Source: an uncultured Lachnospiraceae bacterium (lineage in GTDB: Bacteria > Bacillota > Clostridia > Lachnospirales > Lachnospiraceae). Taken from it: a DNA stretch of 64,000 nt. Of this stretch, positions 43,645 to 51,675 are shown piece after piece. Both the position numbers and the translations under genes were made by a program. Within the stretch, counting starts at the first letter, position 1, and every line of letters starts with the position of its first letter. The notes beneath the pieces were generated by a model. It saw only the letters and a list, made by a program, of their open reading frames with translations, had not been told where the DNA came from and searched no databases. The stretch spans positions 1-64,000 of the forward strand of contig CALWPY010000009.1 of NCBI GenBank assembly GCA_944383545.1, in the 5' to 3' direction.

Positions 43645-43704
43645 AGTCCAAAATGAGAGAAAGATTCAGTTTTATGAATAGTTTCCACAAACGTAAAATT
43701 GGCA

Positions 43705-43763
43705 AAGATATTCAGCCTATCCTCTCGTGCCATGTGGAGTGCGTCGCCTTAATGTTGCATATA
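43705..43763 (+). pseudogene. Second rlmD/rumA tail-like remnant
   Basis: A frame reads DIQPILSCHVECVALMLHI, and HVECVALM is the characteristic C-terminal motif of RlmD-family proteins (HVETVVLM in the intact gene). The DNA CATGTGGAG is shared with rlmD and with the first remnant. It closes the accessory patch holding the hypothetical and DUF3267 genes. Confidence 0.6.
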
Positions 43764-43822
43764 AGCAATGGACAATATAATGAGTAGTATAATGCGATAC
43801 GGTGAATTTTTTTAAAACCATC

Positions 43823-43853
43823 TTGACCGATTGTTACTACCGAATAATATAAT
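43823..43853 (+). promoter_or_regulatory. MerR-type promoter of the EFR1 gene
   Basis: TTGACC (43823-43828) and TATAAT (43848-43853) are 19 bp apart. The half-site TTGACCGAT is the same as in the alcohol dehydrogenase promoter, with an ACCGAA second half. This suggests control by a MerR-family activator, possibly the one at 24630-25031. Confidence 0.75.
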
Positions 43854-43933
43854 TCCTTTTATAAACATATAACATTAATCACATTACAGAATGACACAGG
43901 TTAATTACAGGATAATACGAAAGGGGAATTATT

Positions 43934-44704
43934 ATGGTATTCTATTTCACAGGCACAGGTAACAGCCTTTATATTGCAAAACAGTTGGAGAGTAATCCGC
44001 TCAGTATTCCACAGGTCATTCATCAGTCTGAACTGGAATTTTCTGCGGACAAAATCGGCGTTGTGGCACCGATCTACGGACATGAGGTGCCGAATATGGT
44101 AAAGGATTTTTTGAAGCGGACAAGCTTTCATACAGACTATTTCTACATTATACTTACCTATGGGAATCGTCATGGCGGAGCTGCGGAACTGACTAAGCAG
44201 TTATGTGATGAATGTGGCATTACGGTTAGTTATATTAATGTCGTTTTATTGGTGGATAACTGGCTTCCGAGTTTTGATATGGAGGAACAGCAGAAAATTG
44301 ATAAAAATGTAGATGGGCAGATGTCAGTAATTCTGCATGACCTGAATGCTCGAAAGAAGATGATTTCAGAAGTGACAGAAACTGACAGGGCGGCCCATAG
44401 GCAATTCCTTCAGTTTACAAGCCAGGCTCCCGCAGATTCATGGCAGCACTTGATACAGATTACTGACAGATGTATCGGATGTGGTCTTTGTGAAAAAGTA
44501 TGCCCGTCTGCTTCCATTCATATAGAAAACGGAAAAGCGGTGCATATTCCGGGAAATTGTCAGACCTGTCTGGCATGTGCACATGTATGTCCTCAGAAAG
44601 CAATCACTACATCAATACCTGAGAAAAATCCAAATGCCCGTTACCGTAACAGAAATATTTCATTGAATGAGCTGATTATGGCGAATGAGCAGAGAGGTAA
44701 CTGA
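43934..44704 (+). CDS. EFR1-family flavodoxin-ferredoxin fusion
   Basis: A 256-residue protein: flavodoxin-like domain (about 1-150; YFTGTGNSLYIAKQL is the FMN phosphate loop) and a C-terminal two-cluster ferredoxin with CIGCGLCEKVCP and CQTCLACAHVCP, i.e. two [4Fe-4S] binding sets. EFR1 proteins are small electron carriers or reductases of anaerobes. The MerR-type promoter upstream suggests induction by a redox or electrophile signal. The following lipoprotein hydrolase starts two bases after its stop. Confidence 0.92.
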   Translation: MVFYFTGTGNSLYIAKQLESNPLSIPQVIHQSELEFSADKIGVVAPIYGHEVPNMVKDFLKRTSFHTDYFYIILTYGNRHGGAAELTKQLCDECGITVSYINVVLLVDNWLPSFDMEEQQKIDKNVDGQMSVILHDLNARKKMISEVTETDRAAHRQFLQFTSQAPADSWQHLIQITDRCIGCGLCEKVCPSASIHIENGKAVHIPGNCQTCLACAHVCPQKAITTSIPEKNPNARYRNRNISLNELIMANEQRGN

Positions 44705-44706
44705 GG

Positions 44707-45679
44707 GTGGAAAAAGTAACTTATGTAAAAAATGTTATTCGCGCCGTAATACTATGCCTGGCTGTTATTTCATTGGTGATTCTTTCAGGATGCACTAACC
44801 GGCAAAATGCTCTCTCCTCTGAAAACTCCGATGTAGAAGTACCTGAAAAAGAAACTGAGAGGGAGCAGTCGGATGAAATGACAATATATGATTTTGAAAC
44901 ACAGGAAATTTATGCCCAACGTGGTGAAAACCGGATTTATGGAGTAATATATATCCCCCAGGGAAACGAAGAAAAAATGCCAACCGTTATTTTTTCTCAC
45001 GGCTTCGGTGGAACACATTCCGTGGGAACTCAGTACGCGGAGGCTTTAGCTCGGGAGGGATATGTGGTTTATTGTTTTGACTTTTGTGGTGGCAGCCCTG
45101 ACAGTCGAAGCGACGGCTCTACTTTGGAAATGTCTCTTTTCACAGAACGGGATGATTTGGAAGCGGTAATTGATATGATACAGGAACTTGATTATGTGGA
45201 CAGTGACAATCTGTTTTTAATGGGAACAAGTCAGGGTGGAGCTGTTTCTGCAATTACCGCAGCCGCCAATCAGGAAGAAATTCGGGGGGATGGTGCTCTT
45301 ATATCCTGCATTTATTCTGTCAGAGCGTGCAAATGAAATGTATAAAAACGTAGAAGATATTCCGGACACTTCGTTTTTTCTTTGGATGGATGTGGGACGC
45401 GCTTACTTTGAGCCTTTAATCGGTTATGACATTTATGAAGAAATATCTGCATATGAGGATGATGTGTTGTTGATTCACGGCGATGCCGACAATATCGTTC
45501 CTCTGTCTTATTCCGAGCGGGCATTGGAGGTTTATAAATCGGCTGAATTGAAGGTGATTTCCGGCGGAGGGCATGGATTTTATGGTGAAGATGCCCAGAA
45601 AACCATAGATTATATGTTGGAATACTTAGATAAGAAAGTGGTAAATACTGATGAAAAAGCAAGCCGTGTAAGGGAGTAA
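44707..45679 (+). pseudogene. Alpha/beta-hydrolase lipoprotein split by a frameshift at a G run
   Basis: The first frame (44707-45336, GTG start) has a lipoprotein signal ending LVILSGC, then a hydrolase fold with FSHGFGG (oxyanion) and the nucleophile in LMGTSQGGAVS. After six G (45284-45289) it leaves the coding track and stops. The second frame (in step from about 45290 to 45679) continues MVLLYPAFIL and holds the catalytic Asp in LIHGDADNIVP and His in GGGHGFYG. Five G would restore one 320-residue protein. So the gene is broken, phase-variable at the G run, or affected by a sequencing error. Confidence 0.85.
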
Positions 45680-45711
45680 CAGAATATTTAAAAGAAAGGT
45701 TTTATAATGAA

Positions 45712-45987
45712 ATGCCATTTTCAGAAATATTTTTTATATATTATATAATAATTAACATTCTTACATTTATTGCTTTTGCCGTTGATAAGTGGAAGGCTGT
45801 ACATGGTAAATGGAGAATACGTGAATTCACCCTGATAGGTCTTTCAATTATAGGTGGTGCGGCAGGCGGATTGGCAGGTATGTATATATTCAGGCATAAG
45901 ACAAAAAAATTATATTTTAAATTTGGAATTCCAATAATTCTGATTGTGCAAATTATAGTTATAATTTATTTAAATTCAAGTCTGTGA
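45712..45987 (+). CDS. DUF1294 small membrane protein
   Basis: A 91-residue protein with three membrane segments and the family signature FAVDKWKAVHGKWRIRE followed by GGAAGGLAGMYIFRHKTKK. Function unknown. AAAGG precedes the ATG. The stop codon lies inside the strong hairpin that terminates the unit. Confidence 0.92.
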   Translation: MPFSEIFFIYYIIINILTFIAFAVDKWKAVHGKWRIREFTLIGLSIIGGAAGGLAGMYIFRHKTKKLYFKFGIPIILIVQIIVIIYLNSSL

Positions 45988-46012
45988 GCGACTCATAGAC
46001 TTGAATTTAAAT
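45968..46012. terminator. Long hairpin at the end of the DUF1294 gene
   Basis: Perfect 16-base arms (45968-45983 and 45997-46012) with a further TGAG/CTCA pairing in the loop. It encloses the stop codon. The AT-rich base of the stem could serve either strand. Confidence 0.7.
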
Positions 46013-46095
46013 TTGATTGAAGATAAATAAAATTGCTTTTTATAAAAGTGATTAATATTTAATTTGACTGCACATACTGTTTCTGAGGTGATTGT

Positions 46096-46284
46096 ATGAA
46101 CATTTTAAATAATGATGAAATACCTGTGGGACTTAGTATGGCATTGGCTGAAAATTTAAATGCAATGGAAAAATTCGGCAGAATGACAGAATCAGAACAA
46201 AAAGAATTTATCAGCAGGTCGAGAAATGCAGAATCTAAGCAGGAAATAAGAAATCTCGTATCTGATTTAGAAAAATTTAGCTGA
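46096..46284 (+). CDS. Small conserved-looking protein (62 aa)
   Basis: A 62-residue soluble helical protein (NDEIPVGLSMALAENLNAME, FGRMTESEQKEFISRSR). A good GAGGTGA ribosome binding site stands seven bases before the ATG. No named family. The ending resembles the C-terminal segment of YdeI/YdhG-like proteins, but this is weak. A hairpin terminator follows. Confidence 0.65.
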   Translation: MNILNNDEIPVGLSMALAENLNAMEKFGRMTESEQKEFISRSRNAESKQEIRNLVSDLEKFS

Positions 46285-46332
46285 TATCATCAGATACAAT
46301 ATTTTTCAAGAAAATAATTTAATTGTAAAAAG

Positions 46333-46397
46333 ACAGACTGTCATATTATAAAGGAAGAGATAGGGGAAGACCTTTTTAATATGTGCAGTCTGTTTTT
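46333..46397 (+). terminator. Terminator-like branched hairpin
   Basis: ACAGACTG (46333-46340) pairs with CAGTCTGT (46386-46393), then CATATT with AATATG, around an inner AAAGG/CCTTT loop; a T run follows. It separates the 62-residue gene from the membrane-protein/two-component region. Confidence 0.55.
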
Positions 46398-46511
46398 GTA
46401 TTGAAATTATCTTTTTAACAATTCCTAAACATTTTGTAAGCATTTCTAAAACAAACGTATTATAAAATGCAGTCAGTAAATGAGAAAATATTAAATATGG
46501 AGGTAATTCAT

Positions 46512-46889
46512 ATGACAAAGAAAAATTTTATTACTCTTATTCTCAGTACCATTGGAGGCATTTTATTTGCAGTCGGAATGTGTATGTGTCTGCTTCCTGA
46601 GTGGAATGCTTTTAACCAGGGTGTTGTTGTAGCCGTAATTGGTGCGTTAATTCTTCTTATTATGGTCATGGTGAGACGTAAGATGAGTGGAAAGCACATT
46701 TTTGTCAAACTCAGCGGAAAAACAATAGGAATTATACTTTTGAGTATAGCGGGAGCATTGGTGCTGGGAGCAGGAATGTGTATGACAATGGTATGGGAAG
46801 GTCTTATGCTTCCGGGAATTATTGTAGGTATTGTAGGAATCGTACTTCTTATCTGTCTGATTCCGCTTTGCAAAGGTATTAAGGATTGA
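46512..46889 (+). CDS. Small four-helix membrane protein, paralogous to the one after the sensor kinase
   Basis: A 125-residue protein made of about four membrane segments. Its C-terminal half (GAGMCMTMVWEGLMLPGII, then VGIVGIV) closely resembles residues about 65-95 of the 124-residue protein at 48952-49326. I start at 46512 (MTKKNF), with TGGAGG eight bases upstream; a frame from 46467 lacks a site. A 30-residue ORF follows after nine bases and the two-component genes after that, so it is probably part of the same regulated group. Function unknown. Confidence 0.8.
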   Translation: MTKKNFITLILSTIGGILFAVGMCMCLLPEWNAFNQGVVVAVIGALILLIMVMVRRKMSGKHIFVKLSGKTIGIILLSIAGALVLGAGMCMTMVWEGLMLPGIIVGIVGIVLLICLIPLCKGIKD

Positions 46890-46898
46890 GGTGATATT

Positions 46899-46991
46899 AT
46901 GAAGAAGTTTATTATTTCAGCAGCAGGTATTGCTGCAGTAACAGGAATAGCAGCAATTATTACAAAAGCCGTAAGAAAAAATCATATTTGA
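46899..46991 (+). CDS. 30-residue hydrophobic small protein
   Basis: A short ORF reading MKKFIISAAGIAAVTGIAA, then ITKAVRKNHI. GAGGTGA lies five bases upstream of the ATG, and it starts nine bases after the membrane-protein stop. The hydrophobic stretch with basic ends would make one membrane helix. It is too short for usual gene-finding limits; the good ribosome site and tight spacing support translation. Confidence 0.6.
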   Translation: MKKFIISAAGIAAVTGIAAIITKAVRKNHI

Positions 46992-47037
46992 AATTAAAAA
47001 TATTAAAAACACAAACAAAACTTTAACATTTTGGTGT

Positions 47038-47083
47038 TATAATAAACTAAATATGCATGAGCGTGCAAAGCATGCTCGTGCAT
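47038..47083 (+). promoter_or_regulatory. Extended -10 promoter and leader hairpin of the two-component operon
   Basis: TGTTATAAT (47035-47043) is an extended -10 without a good -35. The leader then has 14-base arms (47053-47066 and 47070-47083) that pair fully if two G-U pairs are allowed, around an AAA loop. No T run follows, so it is not a terminator; it may stabilise the RNA or bind a regulator. Confidence 0.55.
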
Positions 47084-47157
47084 CTGTAAATGTGCTTATA
47101 AATAATTAACATCAAATTATGATGTCTGATGACTATAAAAATGTGGAGGGATGCTGA

Positions 47158-47829
47158 GTGTTTAAAATATTGGTGTTGGAAGATGACAGAGAATTAAATC
47201 ATACAGTATGCTCCTATTTAAACCAAAAGGGTTTTGAGGCTGTGGGAGTTTATGATGCAAACGAAGCTTATGATGCCATGTATGGAAATATGTTTGACAT
47301 GATTATTTCAGATATAATGATGCCCGGCATAGATGGATTTGAATTTGCAGAAACAGTTCGTGAGATAAATAAGGAAATTCCTATTTTATTTATGACTGCA
47401 AGAGACGATTTTTCAGCAAAGCAGAGGGGCTTTAAAGCAGGAATTGACGATTACATGGTTAAGCCTGTTGACTTAGATGAATTATCTCTTCGTATAGGAG
47501 CACTGCTTAGGCGTGCAAAAATTGCAACAAGCAGAAAGCTTACTGTTGGAAATCTGACTCTTGATACAGATGAGCATACTGCTTATCTTGATGATGAAGA
47601 AATCGTTCTTACCGTGAGGGAATTTAACCTTTTATATAAGCTTTTATCCTATCCTAAAAAGACATTTACACGTTCTCAGCTTATGGATGAGTTTTGGGAC
47701 GGGGACACTTCTTCCGGACTTCGTACGGTAGATGTATACATGACTAAACTGCGCAGCAAGTTTTCCGAATGTGATGCATTTGAAATTGTAACTGTCCACG
47801 GACTTGGATATAAGGCGGTGGTGAAATGA
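47158..47829 (+). CDS. OmpR-family response regulator
   Basis: A 223-residue regulator. Receiver domain about 1-115 with the acidic pocket ED near residue 8, phosphoacceptor Asp in ISDIMMPGIDG (about 51), Thr in FMTARDD and Lys in YMVKPVD. The C-terminal winged helix ends with TVDVYMTKLRSKF and TVHGLGYKAVVK. Start is GTG seven bases after GGAGGG. The sensor kinase overlaps by four bases (ATGA). Confidence 0.95.
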   Translation: MFKILVLEDDRELNHTVCSYLNQKGFEAVGVYDANEAYDAMYGNMFDMIISDIMMPGIDGFEFAETVREINKEIPILFMTARDDFSAKQRGFKAGIDDYMVKPVDLDELSLRIGALLRRAKIATSRKLTVGNLTLDTDEHTAYLDDEEIVLTVREFNLLYKLLSYPKKTFTRSQLMDEFWDGDTSSGLRTVDVYMTKLRSKFSECDAFEIVTVHGLGYKAVVK

Positions 47830-48926
47830 AGAAAGAAACAGGAGAAACGCGGGCAGTACGCCTGCTGTTTTTCATACAAAGATACGTTCTCTTTTTTTTA
47901 CTTATGTCATTTGCCGTTACCTGCTGTATGATTTTGTTTCTGAATACCATGGCAAAAAGTATGGGCATTACACTTGATGAAGAAGGCATTTCGCATGCTG
48001 CAAAAGTAACTTTTGGAAACGTAATACTAATAAGTTTTATATTTACCGTAGCAGATGGAATCAGGCGTTGGTTTATGGTGGAAAGACCTGTGCGTCGTAT
48101 AACAGAGGCGGCGGATAAGGTTATGAAAGGGGATTTTTCTGTACGGATTCAGCCTTTCCGTATTTCACCTGTCCAAAATGGTTTTGATATTGTTATTGAT
48201 TACTTTAACAGGATGACTGAGGAGCTGGCAGGTACGGAAACCTTGCGTACGGACTTTATTGCAAATGTATCACATGAGTTAAAAACTCCTCTGGCTGTCA
48301 TGCAGAATTACGGAACTATGTTGCAACAGCCGGATTTGCCGGAGGAAAAAAGACTGGAATATGCCAAAGCAATTACAGACGCCTCAAGGAGGCTGGCAAA
48401 TCTTATTTCCAATATTTTAAAGCTTAACAAGCTGGAAAACCAACAGATATTTCCGGTAAAACAGGATTTTAATCTGGGGGAACAGCTTTGTGAATGTCTT
48501 CTTACATTTGAGGAGATATGGGAACAGAAAGAAATAGAAATTGATACTGATATAGAAGAAAATATTATAGTGGAAGGCGACGCAGAGCTTTTAACACTGG
48601 TCTGGAATAACCTTTTTTCCAACGCCATGAAATTTACTGATAAGGGTGGAAGGGTATCTCTTTCCCTTAGATCAGACGGAGATTTTGCAGTGGTGAAGGT
48701 TGAGGATACAGGATGTGGAATCAGTAAGGAAACAGGAGCCCATATATTTGAAAAATTTTATCAGGGAGATACTTCACATGCGGTGCAGGGAAATGGTTTG
48801 GGACTTGCCCTTGTAAAACGTGTGATTGATATTATAGAGGGAGATATTTCGATTAAAAGCGAAGTTGGAAAAGGCAGTACATTTACTGTGAGAATTAAAA
48901 GAAAGACAGATGAAACGGGTTTGTAA
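47826..48926 (+). CDS. Sensor histidine kinase (HAMP, HisKA, HATPase)
   Basis: A 366-residue kinase with two membrane segments (about 14-36 and 58-75) enclosing a short outside loop of about 20 residues, too small for a classical sensor domain. HAMP follows (about 80-130), then the H-box ANVSHELKTPLAVMQN, N-box WNNLFSNAMKFTD, G1 VEDTGCGIS and G2 GNGLGLALVKRV. The small outside loop suggests sensing in or at the membrane, perhaps through the neighbouring small membrane proteins; that is inference. Confidence 0.95.
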   Translation: MKKETGETRAVRLLFFIQRYVLFFLLMSFAVTCCMILFLNTMAKSMGITLDEEGISHAAKVTFGNVILISFIFTVADGIRRWFMVERPVRRITEAADKVMKGDFSVRIQPFRISPVQNGFDIVIDYFNRMTEELAGTETLRTDFIANVSHELKTPLAVMQNYGTMLQQPDLPEEKRLEYAKAITDASRRLANLISNILKLNKLENQQIFPVKQDFNLGEQLCECLLTFEEIWEQKEIEIDTDIEENIIVEGDAELLTLVWNNLFSNAMKFTDKGGRVSLSLRSDGDFAVVKVEDTGCGISKETGAHIFEKFYQGDTSHAVQGNGLGLALVKRVIDIIEGDISIKSEVGKGSTFTVRIKRKTDETGL

Positions 48927-48951
48927 AATTTTGCGATAGGAGGTAAAAATA

Positions 48952-49326
48952 ATGAATGAGAATAAAGAATCTTTCAATTATGATTATTCAGCCCGTCAGC
49001 AGGAAGAAATAAATGAAATTAGAAAAAAATATATTCCACGGGAAGAAGACAAGATGGAACAGCTGAGAAGACTTGACCAGAGTGCCACAAGGCCGGGGCT
49101 TATTATTTCTCTTGCTGTAGGTATAATAAGCACTCTTGTTATGGGATTTGGCATGTGCTGTACTATGGTATGGACTGAAACCATGTTTATCCCGGGTATA
49201 ATCATCGGTATTATAGGGATTGCAGGTGTTGCTTCGGCATATCCTATTTATTCACGTATAACAAAGAAGCGAAGAGAAAAAATAGCTCCTGAAATTCTCA
49301 GGCTGACTGATGAATTAAGTAAATAA
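48952..49326 (+). CDS. Small membrane protein paralogous to 46512-46889
   Basis: A 124-residue protein: a soluble charged N-terminal half (SARQQEEINEIRKKYIPREE), two membrane segments (about 50-70 and 75-95) with FGMCCTMVWTETMFIPGIII, then GIIGIAG, and a basic tail. The segment matches GMCMTMVW...PGIIVGIVGIV of the protein upstream of the two-component system. AGGAGG precedes the ATG, 26 bases after the kinase stop. Probably co-transcribed and a target or modulator of the kinase. Confidence 0.8.
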   Translation: MNENKESFNYDYSARQQEEINEIRKKYIPREEDKMEQLRRLDQSATRPGLIISLAVGIISTLVMGFGMCCTMVWTETMFIPGIIIGIIGIAGVASAYPIYSRITKKRREKIAPEILRLTDELSK

Positions 49327-49339
49327 AAAAGTAAAAGAA

Positions 49340-49368
49340 GGCGGCATTTGCATTTAGTAGATGCCGCC
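49340..49368. terminator. Bidirectional terminator between convergent units
   Basis: GGCGGCAT (49340-49347) pairs with ATGCCGCC (49361-49368). On the minus strand the hairpin is followed by a T-rich run (complement of 49321-49339), suiting the zupT transcript. Confidence 0.65.
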
Positions 49369-49445
49369 CTGATTATCTGAAAACAGTATAAAATGTCTAG
49401 GTGACAGATACCCGTAAGAATAATCATTTTGTAATCATCACAAAT

Positions 49446-50246
49446 TCAGATAAATAAAAGCAGGCTTATAGCCATAACAGCCATTCCGGAAATTAATCCA
49501 TAAATTGACAGATGATGTTCACCATACTCTCTTGCGGAAGGAAGAAGTTCGTCAAATGAAATGAACACCATTATTCCTGCAACACCTGCAAATATAATTC
49601 CGTAAATTGTGTCATTCATTACAGGCATTAAAATAATCCAGCCGATTAATGCACCTATGGGCTCGGCAAGACCTGAAAGAAACGAATATCTGAAAGCTTT
49701 TATTTTAGAGCCTGTAGCATGATAAATAGGTACAGAAACCGCTATTCCTTCAGGAATATTATGAATTGCAATCGCGACCACAATCGGGATTGCTATGCTG
49801 GGCTCCTGAAGTGCAGAAACAAATGTGGCAAGACCTTCGGGAAAGTTGTGTACACCAATGGCGATTGCTGTTAGAAGTCCCATTCGCATAAGCTTACCTT
49901 GAGGGATTCCCTCGTTTTCTTCTTCTAGACATTTTACTTCATGGGGATTTTCTTCAGAAGGAATAAGCTTATCAATTATTGCAATAACTAGTATGCCGCC
50001 GAAAAAGGCAAGTACGGTGGCCCAGCTTCCCGGTTTTTCTCCCAGTGCTGCGGTAAGAGTTTCACGGGCAGAATTGAAAATTTCAATCATAGATACGTAT
50101 ACCATAACTCCTGCTGAAAAACCAAGGCTTACGGACAGAAATTTTTTATTTGTATTTTTGGCAAGAAATGCAATACAGCTTCCTATTCCCGTGCTTAGAC
50201 CTGCAATCAGGGTAAAGATAAACGCAATTAATGTATTTTTATCCAT
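49446..50246 (-). CDS. zupT: ZIP-family divalent metal transporter
   Basis: A 266-residue ZupT with eight membrane segments. The metal-site motifs VHNFPEG (helix 4) and [16 protein letters not shown] (helix 5) are intact. It imports zinc, iron or manganese. AAGGAG precedes the ATG. The promoter carries a 26-bp perfect palindrome that resembles DtxR/MntR-type metal-regulator sites, so regulation by metal supply is likely. Confidence 0.95.
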   Translation of the reverse strand: MDKNTLIAFIFTLIAGLSTGIGSCIAFLAKNTNKKFLSVSLGFSAGVMVYVSMIEIFNSARETLTAALGEKPGSWATVLAFFGGILVIAIIDKLIPSEENPHEVKCLEEENEGIPQGKLMRMGLLTAIAIGVHNFPEGLATFVSALQEPSIAIPIVVAIAIHNIPEGIAVSVPIYHATGSKIKAFRYSFLSGLAEPIGALIGWIILMPVMNDTIYGIIFAGVAGIMVFISFDELLPSAREYGEHHLSIYGLISGMAVMAISLLLFI

Positions 50247-50272
50247 ATTTTTTCTCCTTAATTATTATTTAT

Positions 50273-50329
50273 ATTATCCGATTATATCTATTATATGTCA
50301 AAAACTAAGTTAGTTTAAACTAACTTAGT
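50273..50329 (-). promoter_or_regulatory. zupT promoter with 26-bp perfect palindrome
   Basis: On the minus strand: TTGACA (50301-50296), 17 bp, GATAAT (50278-50273). The palindrome (50304-50329) reads ACTAAGTTAGTTT then AAACTAACTTAGT. It touches the upstream side of the -35. It also ends in TATAAA (50329-50334) on the plus strand, a possible -10 for the LysM-GH18 gene. The TTAG...CTAA symmetry fits DtxR-family operators; the regulator is not in the window. Confidence 0.8.
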
Positions 50330-50445
50330 ATAAAATATCATTATCTTTGCAAACTGTCAATATGTCGCAGATATAATCGCAACGGACATACATATTATTT
50401 TATTTAAAGAACATAAAATATAAAAAGAAGATTATGGGTTAAAAT

Positions 50446-51579
50446 ATGGAAATTTATGTAGTTAAGCAGGGAGATACTGTAAACAGTTTAGCAGGATTGT
50501 ATCAGGTGGATTCAGAAAGACTTATATATGATAATCAGCTTATTTATCCATACGAACTCGCAGTAGGTCAGGCTCTTCTTATTCAGACAGGTACAGCAGA
50601 TATTTCAAGAAGCATAATAAGCGGAGGTTATGCTTATACCTTTATAAGTGACTGGGTTTTGGAGCAGACCCTGCCGTATTTGTCAGAGCTTTATATTTTC
50701 TCATATGGTTTTACTACCACAGGAGAACTGATACCACCGGAGCTTGATGATTCGTGGATGATTTCTGAAGCTCGTGAATATAGTACCGTGCCCGTACTGA
50801 CACTGACTCCCTTTGATGAAACGGGAAATTTTAATAATCAGCTTATAAGCGTAATGATTAATAGTGAGGAAAACAAAAATAATCTCATCGAAAATATAAT
50901 AACTACTATGAATGAAAAGGGTTATGAGGCACTTGATATAGATTTTGAATTTATTCTTGCCGAGGACAGAGATGCCTTTACAAATTTTGTGCGGCAGTGT
51001 ACGGAAAGACTTAACGAAGTGGGGTATGAGGTCTCTGTTGCACTTGCTCCTAAAACATCAGCAGACCAGAGAGGACTCCTCTATGAAGGAAAGGATTACA
51101 GGGCATTGGGAGAAGCGGCAAACCATGTCCTTTTAATGACATATGAATGGGGATATACCTATGGTCCGGCAATGGCGGTAGCACCTCTCAACATGGTGAG
51201 GAGAGTTGTGGAATATGCAGTGACAGAGATTCCGCCTGAAAAAATCAGTCTTGGAATTCCGAATTACGGATATGACTGGCCTCTGCCTTATCAAAGAGGC
51301 ATTTCAAGGGCAAGGACAATAGGAAATATAGAGGCAGTAAGAATAGCCGTAGAAAACGGAGCAGAAATTAAATTTGATGAAACTGCCATGTCCCCCTACT
51401 TTAATTATGAAAAAGAAGGAATAATGCATGAGGTCTGGTTTGAAGATGTAAGAAGCTTAAGGGCAAAATTCGGACTGATTAGTGAATATGGTCTTAGAGG
51501 AGCAGGATATTGGCAGATAATGCAATTTTTCAGGGCAAACTGGCTGCTTCTTCAGGATACCTTCTATATAACGAAGTAA
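50446..51579 (+). CDS. LysM + glycoside hydrolase 18 protein (spore cortex/peptidoglycan type)
   Basis: A 377-residue protein with one N-terminal LysM (about 1-45; YVVKQGDTVNSLAGLYQVD) and a GH18 TIM barrel (about 55-370). The catalytic DxDxE motif is intact as ALDIDFEFI. No signal peptide is seen, as in YaaH/SleL spore-coat glucosaminidases. It would act on N-acetylglucosamine linkages of spore cortex or cell wall. It is divergent from zupT with an intergenic region of about 200 bases. Confidence 0.92.
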   Translation: MEIYVVKQGDTVNSLAGLYQVDSERLIYDNQLIYPYELAVGQALLIQTGTADISRSIISGGYAYTFISDWVLEQTLPYLSELYIFSYGFTTTGELIPPELDDSWMISEAREYSTVPVLTLTPFDETGNFNNQLISVMINSEENKNNLIENIITTMNEKGYEALDIDFEFILAEDRDAFTNFVRQCTERLNEVGYEVSVALAPKTSADQRGLLYEGKDYRALGEAANHVLLMTYEWGYTYGPAMAVAPLNMVRRVVEYAVTEIPPEKISLGIPNYGYDWPLPYQRGISRARTIGNIEAVRIAVENGAEIKFDETAMSPYFNYEKEGIMHEVWFEDVRSLRAKFGLISEYGLRGAGYWQIMQFFRANWLLLQDTFYITK

Positions 51580-51606
51580 AAAAATATGAAAAAACTATGT
51601 AATTTG

Positions 51607-51635
51607 TTGTTATAAGTTAAGATAAATTTTATAAT
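51607..51635 (+). promoter_or_regulatory. Promoter of the FtsX-like permease gene
   Basis: TTGTTA (51607-51612), 17-bp spacer, TATAAT (51630-51635); the start codon is 41 bases downstream. Confidence 0.65.
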
Positions 51636-51675
51636 TAATATATAACAAATTGCGTTTAGAAGAGGGGGTGCCGGG

